Assembly (NCBI GenBank): GCA_020025375.1
Contig: JAHHSF010000028.1
Coordinates: forward strand, 1-11,600
Length of the DNA: 11,600 nt
Source of the DNA: Oscillospiraceae bacterium
GTDB lineage: Bacteria > Bacillota > Clostridia > Oscillospirales > Oscillospiraceae
Direction of reading: 5' to 3'
Shown: positions 5,781 to 11,600 of the stretch, piece by piece
Position numbering within the stretch: position 1 is the stretch's first letter
Layout of the letters: every line of letters starts with the position of its first letter
Program-made: the position numbers and the translations under genes
The notes under the pieces: model-generated
The model's input: only the letters and a program-made list of their open reading frames with translations
Databases searched by the model: none
Told to the model about the DNA's origin: nothing

Positions 5781-7756
5781 ATTTTCTGCCCGTTTCAAAA
5801 CAGGATATGCTGGACCGGGGCTGGGAGGAGTATGACTTCCTCCTCATCACCGGGGACGCCTACGTGGACCATCCCTCCTTCGGCCCCGCCATTATCAGCC
5901 GGGTGCTGGAGGCCGAGGGCTACCGGGTCGCCATCCTGGCCCAGCCGGACTGGCGCAAGGATTCTTCCTTCACAGACTTTGGCAGGCCCCGCCTTGGTGT
6001 GATGATCTCGGCGGGAAACCTGGACTCCATGGTGGCCCATTACACGGTGGCCAAGCGCCGCCGGACCGACGATGCCTATTCCCCGGGCAATGTGATGGGC
6101 CTGCGCCCCGACCGGGCCACCATTGTCTACGCCAACTGCGTCCGCCGGGTCTGGAAGGATATTCCCATGGTTATCGGCGGGCTGGAGGCCTCCCTCCGCC
6201 GCTTTGCCCACTATGACTACTGGGAGGACAAGGTACGCCGTCCTATCCTGGTGGACAGCCAGGCCGACCTGCTGGTCTACGGCATGGGCGAAAACGCAAC
6301 AAAGGAGATCGCGGAACGGCTCAAGAACGGATGGGATATTTGTGACATCAAAGATGTAAAGGGAACTGCCTTTATAGGAAACTCGCCTGAGGACTGCCTC
6401 TTCCCGGCGGTGACCGTCCCCTCCTTTGAGGAGGTGGCGGCGAACAGGGAAGCTTACGCCCGGGCCAACATGGTGGAGTACGATGAGCACGATCCCATCC
6501 GTGGCAAGGCCGTCCTTCAGCCCTGCGAGGGCCGCTGTCTGGTGGTCAATCCGCCTGCCATGCCCCTCACCACGGCGGAACTGGATGCCGTGTTTGAACT
6601 GCCTTACACCAAGGAGCCCCACCCTATGTATGACGCCATGGGCGGGGTCCCAGCCATTGAGGAGGTTCGTTTCTCGGTCATCCACAACCGGGGTTGCTTC
6701 GGGGCCTGTAATTTCTGTTCCTTGGCCTTTCACCAGGGGCGGGTCATCTCGGCCCGGAGCCATGAGAGCGTGGTCCGGGAGGTGGAGGCCCTGACGGAAC
6801 ACCCGGGCTTCAAGGGCTATATCCACGATGTGGGCGGTCCCACCGCCAATTTCCGCCGTCCTGCCTGCAAGAAGCAGATGACGGCGGGCCTGTGTAAGGG
6901 TAAGGCCTGTCTGGCCCCCACTCCCTGTGCCAACCTGGATGCCGACCACGCTGACTACCTGGCCCTTCTGCGAAAACTGCGGAAGATTCCCAAGGTGAAA
7001 AAGATTTTTATCCGCTCCGGCATCCGCTACGACTATATGATGGCGGACAAGAGCGGGGAGTTCTTTGCCGAGCTGGTGAAGCACCACGTTTCCGGCCAGC
7101 TTAAGGTGGCCCCCGAGCACTGTGCCGCCGATGTGTTGGACTATATGGGCAAGCCACACATTGAGGCTTACGAGGCCTTCAAGGATCGCTACCAGCGGTA
7201 CAACCAGAAGTACGGGAAGGAGCAGTATATCGTCCCATACCTCATGTCCTCCCATCCAGGCTGTACCCTGGAGGACGCGGTGAAGCTGGCCGAATGGCTG
7301 AACCGCACGGGCCGTCAGCCCGAACAGGTTCAGGACTTTTACCCCACTCCCGGTACCCTGTCCACCTGTATGTACTACACCGGGATCGACCCCCGGACCA
7401 TGAAGCCGGTCTTTGTGCCGAAAACGCCCCACGAAAAGGCTATGCAGCGGGCCCTTATGCAGTGGAAGCGGCCTGAGAAGCGCCCGCTGGTAATGGAGGC
7501 CCTCCGTACCGCCAACCGGGAGGACCTTATCGGCTTTTCCAAGACCTGTCTGGTCCGCCCTGACCGCCAGGGCGGCCAGCCCGGCTGGAAGAAGAGCGGG
7601 GAAGCGGGCAAGAAGAAGTCCGGCAAGAAGGCTTCCGCCAAGCCAAAGCTGAAACAGGCGGGTAAGCGCACCGAGCATAACAGCTCCAACCCCGCGAAAA
7701 AATCCGGCTGGGCCAAGGCGAAACCAAAGACCAACCGCCCGAAGCGCAGAGGGTAG
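5777..7756 (+). CDS. YgiQ-family radical SAM protein
   Basis: The 659-residue protein belongs to the YgiQ/UPF0313 radical SAM family, whose reaction is not established to my knowledge. C307, C311 and C314 form the CX3CX2C motif that holds the [4Fe-4S] cluster (NRGCFGACNFC). Four further cysteines, C364, C373, C378 and C384, lie in the stretch between DVGGPTAN and NLDADH; from memory the family conserves these, and they may bind a second metal centre. Residues 1-120 resemble the family's N-terminal domain. The last 59 residues (601-659) are a low-complexity basic tail with 17 lysines and 4 arginines, probably disordered and perhaps nucleic-acid or ribosome binding. Its ATG overlaps the upstream stop as ATGA, implying translational coupling to the phosphatase-acetyltransferase. 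A strong terminator follows 32 nt after the stop. Confidence 0.93.
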   Translation: MNFLPVSKQDMLDRGWEEYDFLLITGDAYVDHPSFGPAIISRVLEAEGYRVAILAQPDWRKDSSFTDFGRPRLGVMISAGNLDSMVAHYTVAKRRRTDDAYSPGNVMGLRPDRATIVYANCVRRVWKDIPMVIGGLEASLRRFAHYDYWEDKVRRPILVDSQADLLVYGMGENATKEIAERLKNGWDICDIKDVKGTAFIGNSPEDCLFPAVTVPSFEEVAANREAYARANMVEYDEHDPIRGKAVLQPCEGRCLVVNPPAMPLTTAELDAVFELPYTKEPHPMYDAMGGVPAIEEVRFSVIHNRGCFGACNFCSLAFHQGRVISARSHESVVREVEALTEHPGFKGYIHDVGGPTANFRRPACKKQMTAGLCKGKACLAPTPCANLDADHADYLALLRKLRKIPKVKKIFIRSGIRYDYMMADKSGEFFAELVKHHVSGQLKVAPEHCAADVLDYMGKPHIEAYEAFKDRYQRYNQKYGKEQYIVPYLMSSHPGCTLEDAVKLAEWLNRTGRQPEQVQDFYPTPGTLSTCMYYTGIDPRTMKPVFVPKTPHEKAMQRALMQWKRPEKRPLVMEALRTANREDLIGFSKTCLVRPDRQGGQPGWKKSGEAGKKKSGKKASAKPKLKQAGKRTEHNSSNPAKKSGWAKAKPKTNRPKRRG

Positions 7757-7788
7757 ACGCAGAGGGAAGATAAGACAAACGCGAATTG

Positions 7789-7820
7789 AAAAAGGAGCGG
7801 CCTATGGCCGCTCCTTTTTT
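7789..7820. terminator. Strong intrinsic terminator, A-run/T-run on both sides
   Basis: GGAGCGGCC (7794-7802) and GGCCGCTCC (7806-7814) form a 9-bp GC-rich stem with a 3-nt TAT loop. It is preceded by five A and followed by six T, which extend the stem. It ends the plus-strand run that began at pyrC. The A-run makes it work in principle on the minus strand too, although no minus-strand gene reads into it directly; sodA lies upstream on that strand beyond the 129-codon gene. Confidence 0.93.
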
Positions 7821-7862
7821 GCCTTTTTGGTGCATAGACTGTACGGATGGGGGGCGGAAAAG

Positions 7863-8252
7863 ATGGAAAGTGAGTTCCCATTACAAATGTTGGACCAGAA
7901 TATCGGGAAGGTCGTTCTGCGCTGGGACGACCTTCACGTCACCGTCCATGCCGCCGCCCGCTGGGGGGGAGAGGGAATTTGTAAGCTCTGCGCCGTGGGG
8001 GAGGGAGGATGGTGCATTTTGGGGACCCTGATGCCGGAGAACGGCCGTCTGGTTTTGGATCGCACCCTCCCCCTTTCCCAGCTGAGCCGTGCCGGGGCAT
8101 GGCCCATCTCCGGGGTGGCAGTGACCCTGCTCTATCTCTGGGACTGCCGAAGCCCCTTCCCGCTTCCTCCCCTCTTTTGCTTTGCCCAGCGGTCAGGGGA
8201 GGAGCTGTGGTTTCGCTTTTTCCCCGATGGGTCGCCGAGAATGCCCGAATAA
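7863..8252 (+). CDS. Hypothetical protein, 129 residues
   Basis: I do not recognise the family with certainty. The ATG at 7863 has a G-rich ribosome site (GGGGGGCGG) just upstream; an earlier in-frame ATG at 7827 lies almost directly after the terminator and is less likely. The product has no signal peptide and no clear membrane segment. It contains five cysteines (40, 43, 51, 95, 106) and a beta-rich-looking pattern around GWCILGTLMPENGRLVLDRT (50-69). This faintly recalls small uncharacterised proteins seen in Oscillospiraceae, but that is from memory. It is flanked by the terminator upstream and, 15 nt after its stop, the end of convergent sodA. No promoter was found, and the opposite strand is also open here, so the gene is plausible but unproven. 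Confidence 0.55.
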   Translation: MESEFPLQMLDQNIGKVVLRWDDLHVTVHAAARWGGEGICKLCAVGEGGWCILGTLMPENGRLVLDRTLPLSQLSRAGAWPISGVAVTLLYLWDCRSPFPLPPLFCFAQRSGEELWFRFFPDGSPRMPE

Positions 8253-8267
8253 AAGGTATTGGCGGGC
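8243..8267. terminator. Weak hairpin between convergent gene ends
   Basis: GCCCG (8243-8247) and CGGGC (8263-8267) can pair across a 15-nt loop in the gap between the stop of the 129-codon gene and the stop of sodA. Neither side has a proper T-run; the minus-strand loop does hold TTTTATT. It may serve as a poor bidirectional terminator, or be chance. Confidence 0.25.
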
Positions 8268-8879
8268 CTATCTCACATATCTCTTCTCTGCCACATTCCA
8301 ATTGATGAGGGAGAACCACTTGTCCACGTAGTCCCCCCGGCGGTTCTGATAGTCCAGATAGTAAGCGTGCTCCCACACGTCCAAGTTTAAAATGGGCCAC
8401 AGGTCCTGGGCGAGGGGGCAGTCCTGGTTGGCGGACTTGACCACCGACAGCTTACCCTCGTCGTCGCAGACCAGCCAGCCGTAGCCCGAGCCGAACTGCC
8501 CCATGGCGGCCGTGGTGAGTTCCGTTTTGAATCCGTCCAGAGAGCCAAAGGTTTCGGTGATGGCGGCGGCCAAGGGCCCCATGGGGGCCGTCGGCCCGCC
8601 GGGGGCCATCTGGTCAAAGTAGAGCAGGTGGTTATACACCCCGCCGCCGTTGTTGATAACGGCAGCGCGCAGCTCGGCGGGAACCTCGTAGAGGGTGCGG
8701 AGCAGTTGGGTGAGGGTCTTGGCCTGAAGCTCGGGGGAAAAAGCCAAAGCCTTGTTCAAATTGTCCACGTAGGCGGCCAGATGCTTGTCGTGGTGAAAGT
8801 GGAGGGTCTCGGCGCTGATTACCGGTTCCAGAGCGTCATAGGCGTAGGGCAGAGGGGGCAAAACATAAGGGTAGCGCAT
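8268..8879 (-). CDS. sodA: Superoxide dismutase, Fe/Mn family (Mn-type signature)
   Basis: The enzyme dismutates superoxide to oxygen and hydrogen peroxide in the cytoplasm. All four metal ligands can be placed by alignment to E. coli SodA: H29, H84 (in VYNHLLYF), D167 and H171 (in LDVWEHAYYLDY). The active-site glutamine is Q152 in SANQDCPL and glycine occupies the alternative site (GGGVYNH), the arrangement of Mn enzymes; iron or cambialistic use cannot be excluded. F88 replaces the tryptophan usual after NHxxF. At 203 residues the length is normal. AAGGAG lies 8 nt before the ATG on the minus strand. The gene diverges from mrnC and converges on the 129-codon gene. In a presumed anaerobe it suggests defence against brief oxygen exposure. 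Confidence 0.95.
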   Translation of the reverse strand: MRYPYVLPPLPYAYDALEPVISAETLHFHHDKHLAAYVDNLNKALAFSPELQAKTLTQLLRTLYEVPAELRAAVINNGGGVYNHLLYFDQMAPGGPTAPMGPLAAAITETFGSLDGFKTELTTAAMGQFGSGYGWLVCDDEGKLSVVKSANQDCPLAQDLWPILNLDVWEHAYYLDYQNRRGDYVDKWFSLINWNVAEKRYVR

Positions 8880-8915
8880 GAAAAAAGCTCCTTGTATTAG
8901 AGTAGTAGTTTTTAA

Positions 8916-8933
8916 AGCCCCTCTCCAGGGGCT
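8916..8933 (-). other. Hairpin in the sodA leader
   Basis: AGCCCCT (8916-8922) and AGGGGCT (8927-8933) form a perfect 7-bp stem with a 4-nt loop. GTAG (8905-8908) and CTAC (8937-8940) may add an outer pairing. On the minus strand the stem is followed by TTTAAAAAC, which is too short a T-run for a convincing terminator. It lies about 37 nt upstream of the sodA start codon, in the transcribed leader if the promoter is near 8990-9020, and could affect mRNA stability or act as a weak attenuator. Confidence 0.45.
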
Positions 8934-8992
8934 GTGCTACATGCTGGCGTCCAGATGGGCGACTTTTAATCGTTCATCTTTCTAACAGGATT

Positions 8993-9016
8993 AGTATATA
9001 CAAATCAAAGTTTCAA
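8993..9016 (-). promoter_or_regulatory. Possible sodA promoter elements
   Basis: On the minus strand a TATACT (8993-8998) is a good -10 candidate, and TTGAAA (9011-9016) looks like a -35, but the two are only 12 nt apart and cannot form one promoter. TTGAAA at a 17-nt spacing meets only a poor -10 (TAATCC, 8988-8993). The sodA promoter is probably in this AT-rich stretch, but its exact elements are not resolved. Confidence 0.3.
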
Positions 9017-9025
9017 ATGTATAAT
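8997..9025 (+). promoter_or_regulatory. Probable promoter of the mrnC cluster
   Basis: A perfect -10 TATAAT (9020-9025) lies 17 nt after TATACA (8997-9002), a 4-of-6 match to the -35. The predicted start is near 9032, giving a leader of about 29 nt before mrnC. The candidate sodA -10 on the other strand overlaps this -35, so the two promoters could interfere with each other. Confidence 0.5.
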
Positions 9026-9047
9026 AGAAATGATTGTTTTTAGATAT

Positions 9048-9053
9048 AAGGAG
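9048..9053 (+). promoter_or_regulatory. Ribosome binding site deciding the mrnC start
   Basis: AAGGAG lies 7 nt before the ATG at 9061. An in-frame TTG at 9034 would include this site within the coding region, so ATG 9061 is the likely start. Confidence 0.75.
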
Positions 9054-9060
9054 AATATCC

Positions 9061-9474
9061 ATGGATTATTTTGATTTGGCTGTCCACCCCGATCAGCTTC
9101 GGGCCATCAGCACTCTTGGGCTGGCCCATCTGGGGGACGCGGTCTTTGAGCTGATGGTGCGTTCCTGGCTCTGCCTCCACGGCAAGGCCACCAACAAGGG
9201 ACTGCACAAGGCCACCGTGGCCCTGGTGGCCGCCCCCGCTCAGGCCCGGATGGTGCAGAACATCCTGCCCTTCCTCACCGAGGAAGAGACCGATGTCTAC
9301 CGCCGGGGCCGGAACGTGAGCCCCCACGCAGTCCCCAAGGCCGCCTCCCGGGAGGAGTACCAGGCCGCCACGGCGGTGGAGGCCCTCTACGGGTACCTTT
9401 GGCTCCAGGGCAAGCGAGAGCGGCTCAACGAGCTGTTTTCGTTAATGATGGGGGAGAAGCAGAGTGGCACTTGA
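9061..9474 (+). CDS. mrnC: Mini-ribonuclease III
   Basis: Mini-III is a single RNase III catalytic domain without the double-stranded-RNA-binding domain. In Bacillus subtilis it matures the ends of 23S rRNA precursors. The 137 residues match the family length. D26 in LGDAVFE and E107 in ATAVEALYGYL are the expected metal-binding catalytic residues, and RRGRN at 81-85 is a family landmark. It heads a plus-strand cluster, and its last 11 nt overlap the start of rqcH, which implies translational coupling. In B. subtilis mrnC lies beside cysS and rlmB; here its neighbours are rqcH and another SpoU-type methyltransferase. Confidence 0.94.
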   Translation: MDYFDLAVHPDQLRAISTLGLAHLGDAVFELMVRSWLCLHGKATNKGLHKATVALVAAPAQARMVQNILPFLTEEETDVYRRGRNVSPHAVPKAASREEYQAATAVEALYGYLWLQGKRERLNELFSLMMGEKQSGT

Positions 9475-11074
9475 CACGATCTGTCTGGCGGCGGTGGCCT
9501 ACGAGCTGGAACAGGCCTTGACCGGCGGAAAAATTGACAAGGTGTATCAGCCAAGCCGGGATGAAATCGTCCTGGCCGTCCGGGGGAACGGGGGGAACAG
9601 GAAGCTCCTCCTGTCCGCCAACCCCGCCCATCCACGGGCCCAGCTCACCGCCCTGAACCGGGAGAATCCGGAAAAGCCGCCTATGTTCTGTATGCTTCTG
9701 CGGAAGCGGCTGGTGGGCGGCAAGATTCTGGGGGTGGAGCAGGCCCCCAACGAGCGCATCCTCACCTTCCCGCTGGAGGTCACCGACGAGCTGGGGGACA
9801 AGGTCCGGCGCAAGCTGGTCCTGGAGGCCATGGGCAAGTCGGCCAACCTGATTCTGTTGGACGAAGAGGAGCGAATCATGGACTGCATCCGCCGGGTGGA
9901 GGGGGACATCACCACCGGGAAGCGTGCGGTAATGCCCGGCCTTTTCTACCGCCTCCCGGAGCCTTTGGCCGGGCTGGCCCCCCTCATTGCCCGGGAGCTG
10001 GAGTTTCGTGCGGGGCATCCCCTGACCAAGCTGGAGCAGGTCGTGGAGGGAGAAAACCTCCTGGAAACTGTGAAGCAAGGTAACTCTACACCGACGATGT
10101 TGGTAAGGGAAGGAAAGCCTGTGGACTTCAGCTTTCAGCCTATCCTTCAATACGGTCCCGGCACCGCGCTGAAGGAGTACCCTACCTTTGGGGCGCTCTT
10201 CGATGACTTCTACGCCGCCCGAGAGACCACAGAGCGGGTCCGCCAAAAAGGTTCTGATCTCATCAAGTCACTCACCAATTCCCGGGACCGGGTGGCCCGG
10301 AAGATAGCCCTCCAGGAGAAGGAGCTTGCCGCCGCCGCCAACCGGGAACGGATGAGGGAGATGGGGGACTTGCTCACCTCCAATCTGCATCTTCTCACCA
10401 AGGGGATGCGCTCCGCCCGGGTGATGGACTTTTACGACCCGGAGGGGAGAGAGGTGGAGATTCCCCTGGATCCCTTGAAGTCCCCACAGCAGAACGCCGC
10501 CAAATATTATAAGGACTACACGAAGGCCAAGACCGCCGAGGAGATGCTCACCCTTCAGCTGGAAAAGGGCAGGGGGGAGCTGGAGTACCTGAACAGCGTC
10601 CTGGAGTCGGTGGCCTTGGCCGAGGGAGAGCGGGACTTGCAGGAGATTCGCCAGGAGCTCACCGACACCGGCTACCTCCACCGCCAGGCCAAGGTCAAGG
10701 GCCGGGAGAAGCGGGTGGCAGGCAAGCCGCTGGAATTCATCTCCCCCACCGGGCTGAAGATTCTGGTGGGCCGGAACAACAGCCAAAACGACCGGCTTAC
10801 TACCAAGATGGCGGACAAGCGGGACATCTGGTTCCACACCCAGAAGATTCACGGGAGCCATGTCATTCTATGCTGTGCCGGCCAGGAGGCGGACGCCGCC
10901 AGCCTCACCATGGCCGCCGAGCTGGCCGCCTGGTACTCCCAGGGCCGGGAGAGTGACAAGGTCCCGGTAGACTATACCCCGGTGAAGTTTGTGAAAAAGC
11001 CCGCGGGGGCCCGGCCGGGCATGGTGGTCTATACCACCTATCAGACCGCCGTGGTCACGCCGAACAAGCACTGA
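9464..11074 (+). CDS. rqcH: Ribosome quality control protein RqcH (NFACT/Rqc2 homologue)
   Basis: RqcH binds the obstructed 50S subunit after ribosome splitting, recruits tRNA-Ala and adds alanine tails that mark stalled peptides for degradation; older names are FbpA and YloA. The N-terminal NFACT-N domain is clear (IDKVYQPSRDEIVL, then KPPMFCMLLRKRL at 71-83). A charged, probably coiled-coil middle spans about 270-410, and the C-terminal NFACT-R domain includes ADKRDIWFH and IHGSHV at 450-467. Residues E97-R98 sit where B. subtilis has the D97-R98 pair needed for tRNA recruitment. At 536 residues it is slightly shorter than the B. subtilis protein (about 570). Translation starts at GTG 9464 with GGGGGAG about 7 nt upstream, inside mrnC. 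Confidence 0.93.
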   Translation: MALDTICLAAVAYELEQALTGGKIDKVYQPSRDEIVLAVRGNGGNRKLLLSANPAHPRAQLTALNRENPEKPPMFCMLLRKRLVGGKILGVEQAPNERILTFPLEVTDELGDKVRRKLVLEAMGKSANLILLDEEERIMDCIRRVEGDITTGKRAVMPGLFYRLPEPLAGLAPLIARELEFRAGHPLTKLEQVVEGENLLETVKQGNSTPTMLVREGKPVDFSFQPILQYGPGTALKEYPTFGALFDDFYAARETTERVRQKGSDLIKSLTNSRDRVARKIALQEKELAAAANRERMREMGDLLTSNLHLLTKGMRSARVMDFYDPEGREVEIPLDPLKSPQQNAAKYYKDYTKAKTAEEMLTLQLEKGRGELEYLNSVLESVALAEGERDLQEIRQELTDTGYLHRQAKVKGREKRVAGKPLEFISPTGLKILVGRNNSQNDRLTTKMADKRDIWFHTQKIHGSHVILCCAGQEADAASLTMAAELAAWYSQGRESDKVPVDYTPVKFVKKPAGARPGMVVYTTYQTAVVTPNKH

Positions 11075-11099
11075 GAACAACGTCCGGAAGGAGAGCGTT

Positions 11100-11600
11100 A
11101 TGCCCAATATTATTGAGGTGACCGACATCAAGGCACCGGAGCTGGACCTGTTCGCCCGCCTGACCGAGGCCCAGCTCCGCAACCGCCTGGAGCCGGAAAA
11201 GGGAATCTTCATCGCCGAAAGCCCCAAAGTCATCGCCACCGCCCTGGACGCTGCGTATGAGCCGGTGGCCTTGCTCATGGAGAGGCGACACATCGACGGC
11301 GATGCGAAGGACATCCTTACCCGCTGTGGGGAAATTCCCGTCTATACCGCGGACCGGGATCTGTTGGCCGACCTCACCGGCTATTCGCTTACTCGTGGGG
11401 TGCTGTGCGCCATGCGCCGCCCCCGGCTGCCCAGTGTGGAGGAGGTGTGCGCCTCCGCCCGCCGGGTGGCGGTGTTGGAGGGAATCGTGGATTCCACTAA
11501 CATCGGGGCCATTTTCCGCTCCGCCGCCGCCCTGAACATGGATGCCGTGCTAGTCACGCCCTCCTGTTGTGATCCCCTGAACCGGCGGGCGGTTCGGGTG
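11100..11600 (+). CDS. TrmH/SpoU-family RNA methyltransferase, 3' end outside window
   Basis: The first 167 residues are visible and the frame is open to the window end. An N-terminal RNA-substrate-binding-like domain (EKGIFIAESPKVI at 33-45) precedes the start of the SPOUT methyltransferase domain. Motif 1, STNIGAIFRSA, gives N134, G136 and R140, residues that in this family support the knot and catalysis of 2'-O-methylation of rRNA or tRNA using S-adenosylmethionine. The knot itself and its cofactor loop lie beyond the window. AAGGAG (11088-11093) precedes the ATG by 6 nt, and the gap after rqcH is 25 nt, so it is probably co-transcribed with mrnC and rqcH. It could be RlmB-like or another TrmH paralogue; the target cannot be told. 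Confidence 0.9.
   Translation, partial: MPNIIEVTDIKAPELDLFARLTEAQLRNRLEPEKGIFIAESPKVIATALDAAYEPVALLMERRHIDGDAKDILTRCGEIPVYTADRDLLADLTGYSLTRGVLCAMRRPRLPSVEEVCASARRVAVLEGIVDSTNIGAIFRSAAALNMDAVLVTPSCCDPLNRRAVRV

Noticed and set aside
5795..7678. Minus-strand open frame of 627 codons opposite the YgiQ gene
   Set aside because: It mirrors almost the whole YgiQ gene and arises from GC-rich codon use on the coding strand. It has no ribosome site or recognisable domain.

Overview
The window looks like a chromosomal stretch from a GC-rich Bacillota, most likely a clostridial gut anaerobe of the Oscillospiraceae type. This placement is inference. It rests on the class 1B dihydroorotate dehydrogenase pair (pyrK + pyrD), a family-2 orotidine decarboxylase, Mini-RNase III, a bacterial RqcH (NFACT) protein, strong AAGGAG-type ribosome sites and GC-rich third codon positions. 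I see no transposase, integrase, phage gene or CRISPR array. Most of the window is ordinary core genome.

Left edge (1-339): a partial tRNA-Ala(GGC) gene on the minus strand is served by a good sigma-A promoter (-35 at 187-192, -10 at 164-169). Between promoter and tRNA lies a 55-nt element (79-133). It copies the 5' part of a tRNA but closes on itself with a 7-bp terminal stem. A perfect 10-bp inverted repeat (239-262) separates this promoter from a divergent one (-35 at 271-276, -10 at 294-299) that drives the pyrimidine genes.

Pyrimidine operon (340-4518): pyrC, pyrF, pyrK and pyrD encode dihydroorotase, OMP decarboxylase and the two subunits of the NAD-linked dihydroorotate dehydrogenase. 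Together they cover the steps from carbamoyl-aspartate to orotate plus the final decarboxylation. pyrB, pyrE and carAB are not in view. A 218-nt gap between pyrF and pyrK holds a long imperfect stem. Downstream on the same strand come a two-domain protein (histidine phosphatase fused to a GNAT acetyltransferase) and a YgiQ-family radical SAM protein joined to it by an ATGA overlap. The run ends at a strong intrinsic terminator (7789-7820).

Middle (7863-8879): a 129-codon gene of unknown function converges on a minus-strand Mn-type superoxide dismutase gene.

Right (8880-11600): an AT-rich divergent promoter region separates sodA from a plus-strand cluster for RNA and ribosome work: mrnC (23S rRNA maturation), rqcH (ribosome rescue by alanine tailing), and a TrmH/SpoU-family RNA methyltransferase cut off by the window end.

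The items most worth a second look are the tRNA-derived leader element, the phosphatase-acetyltransferase fusion, and the structured pyrF-pyrK gap. Nothing here clearly amounts to a new multi-gene system.
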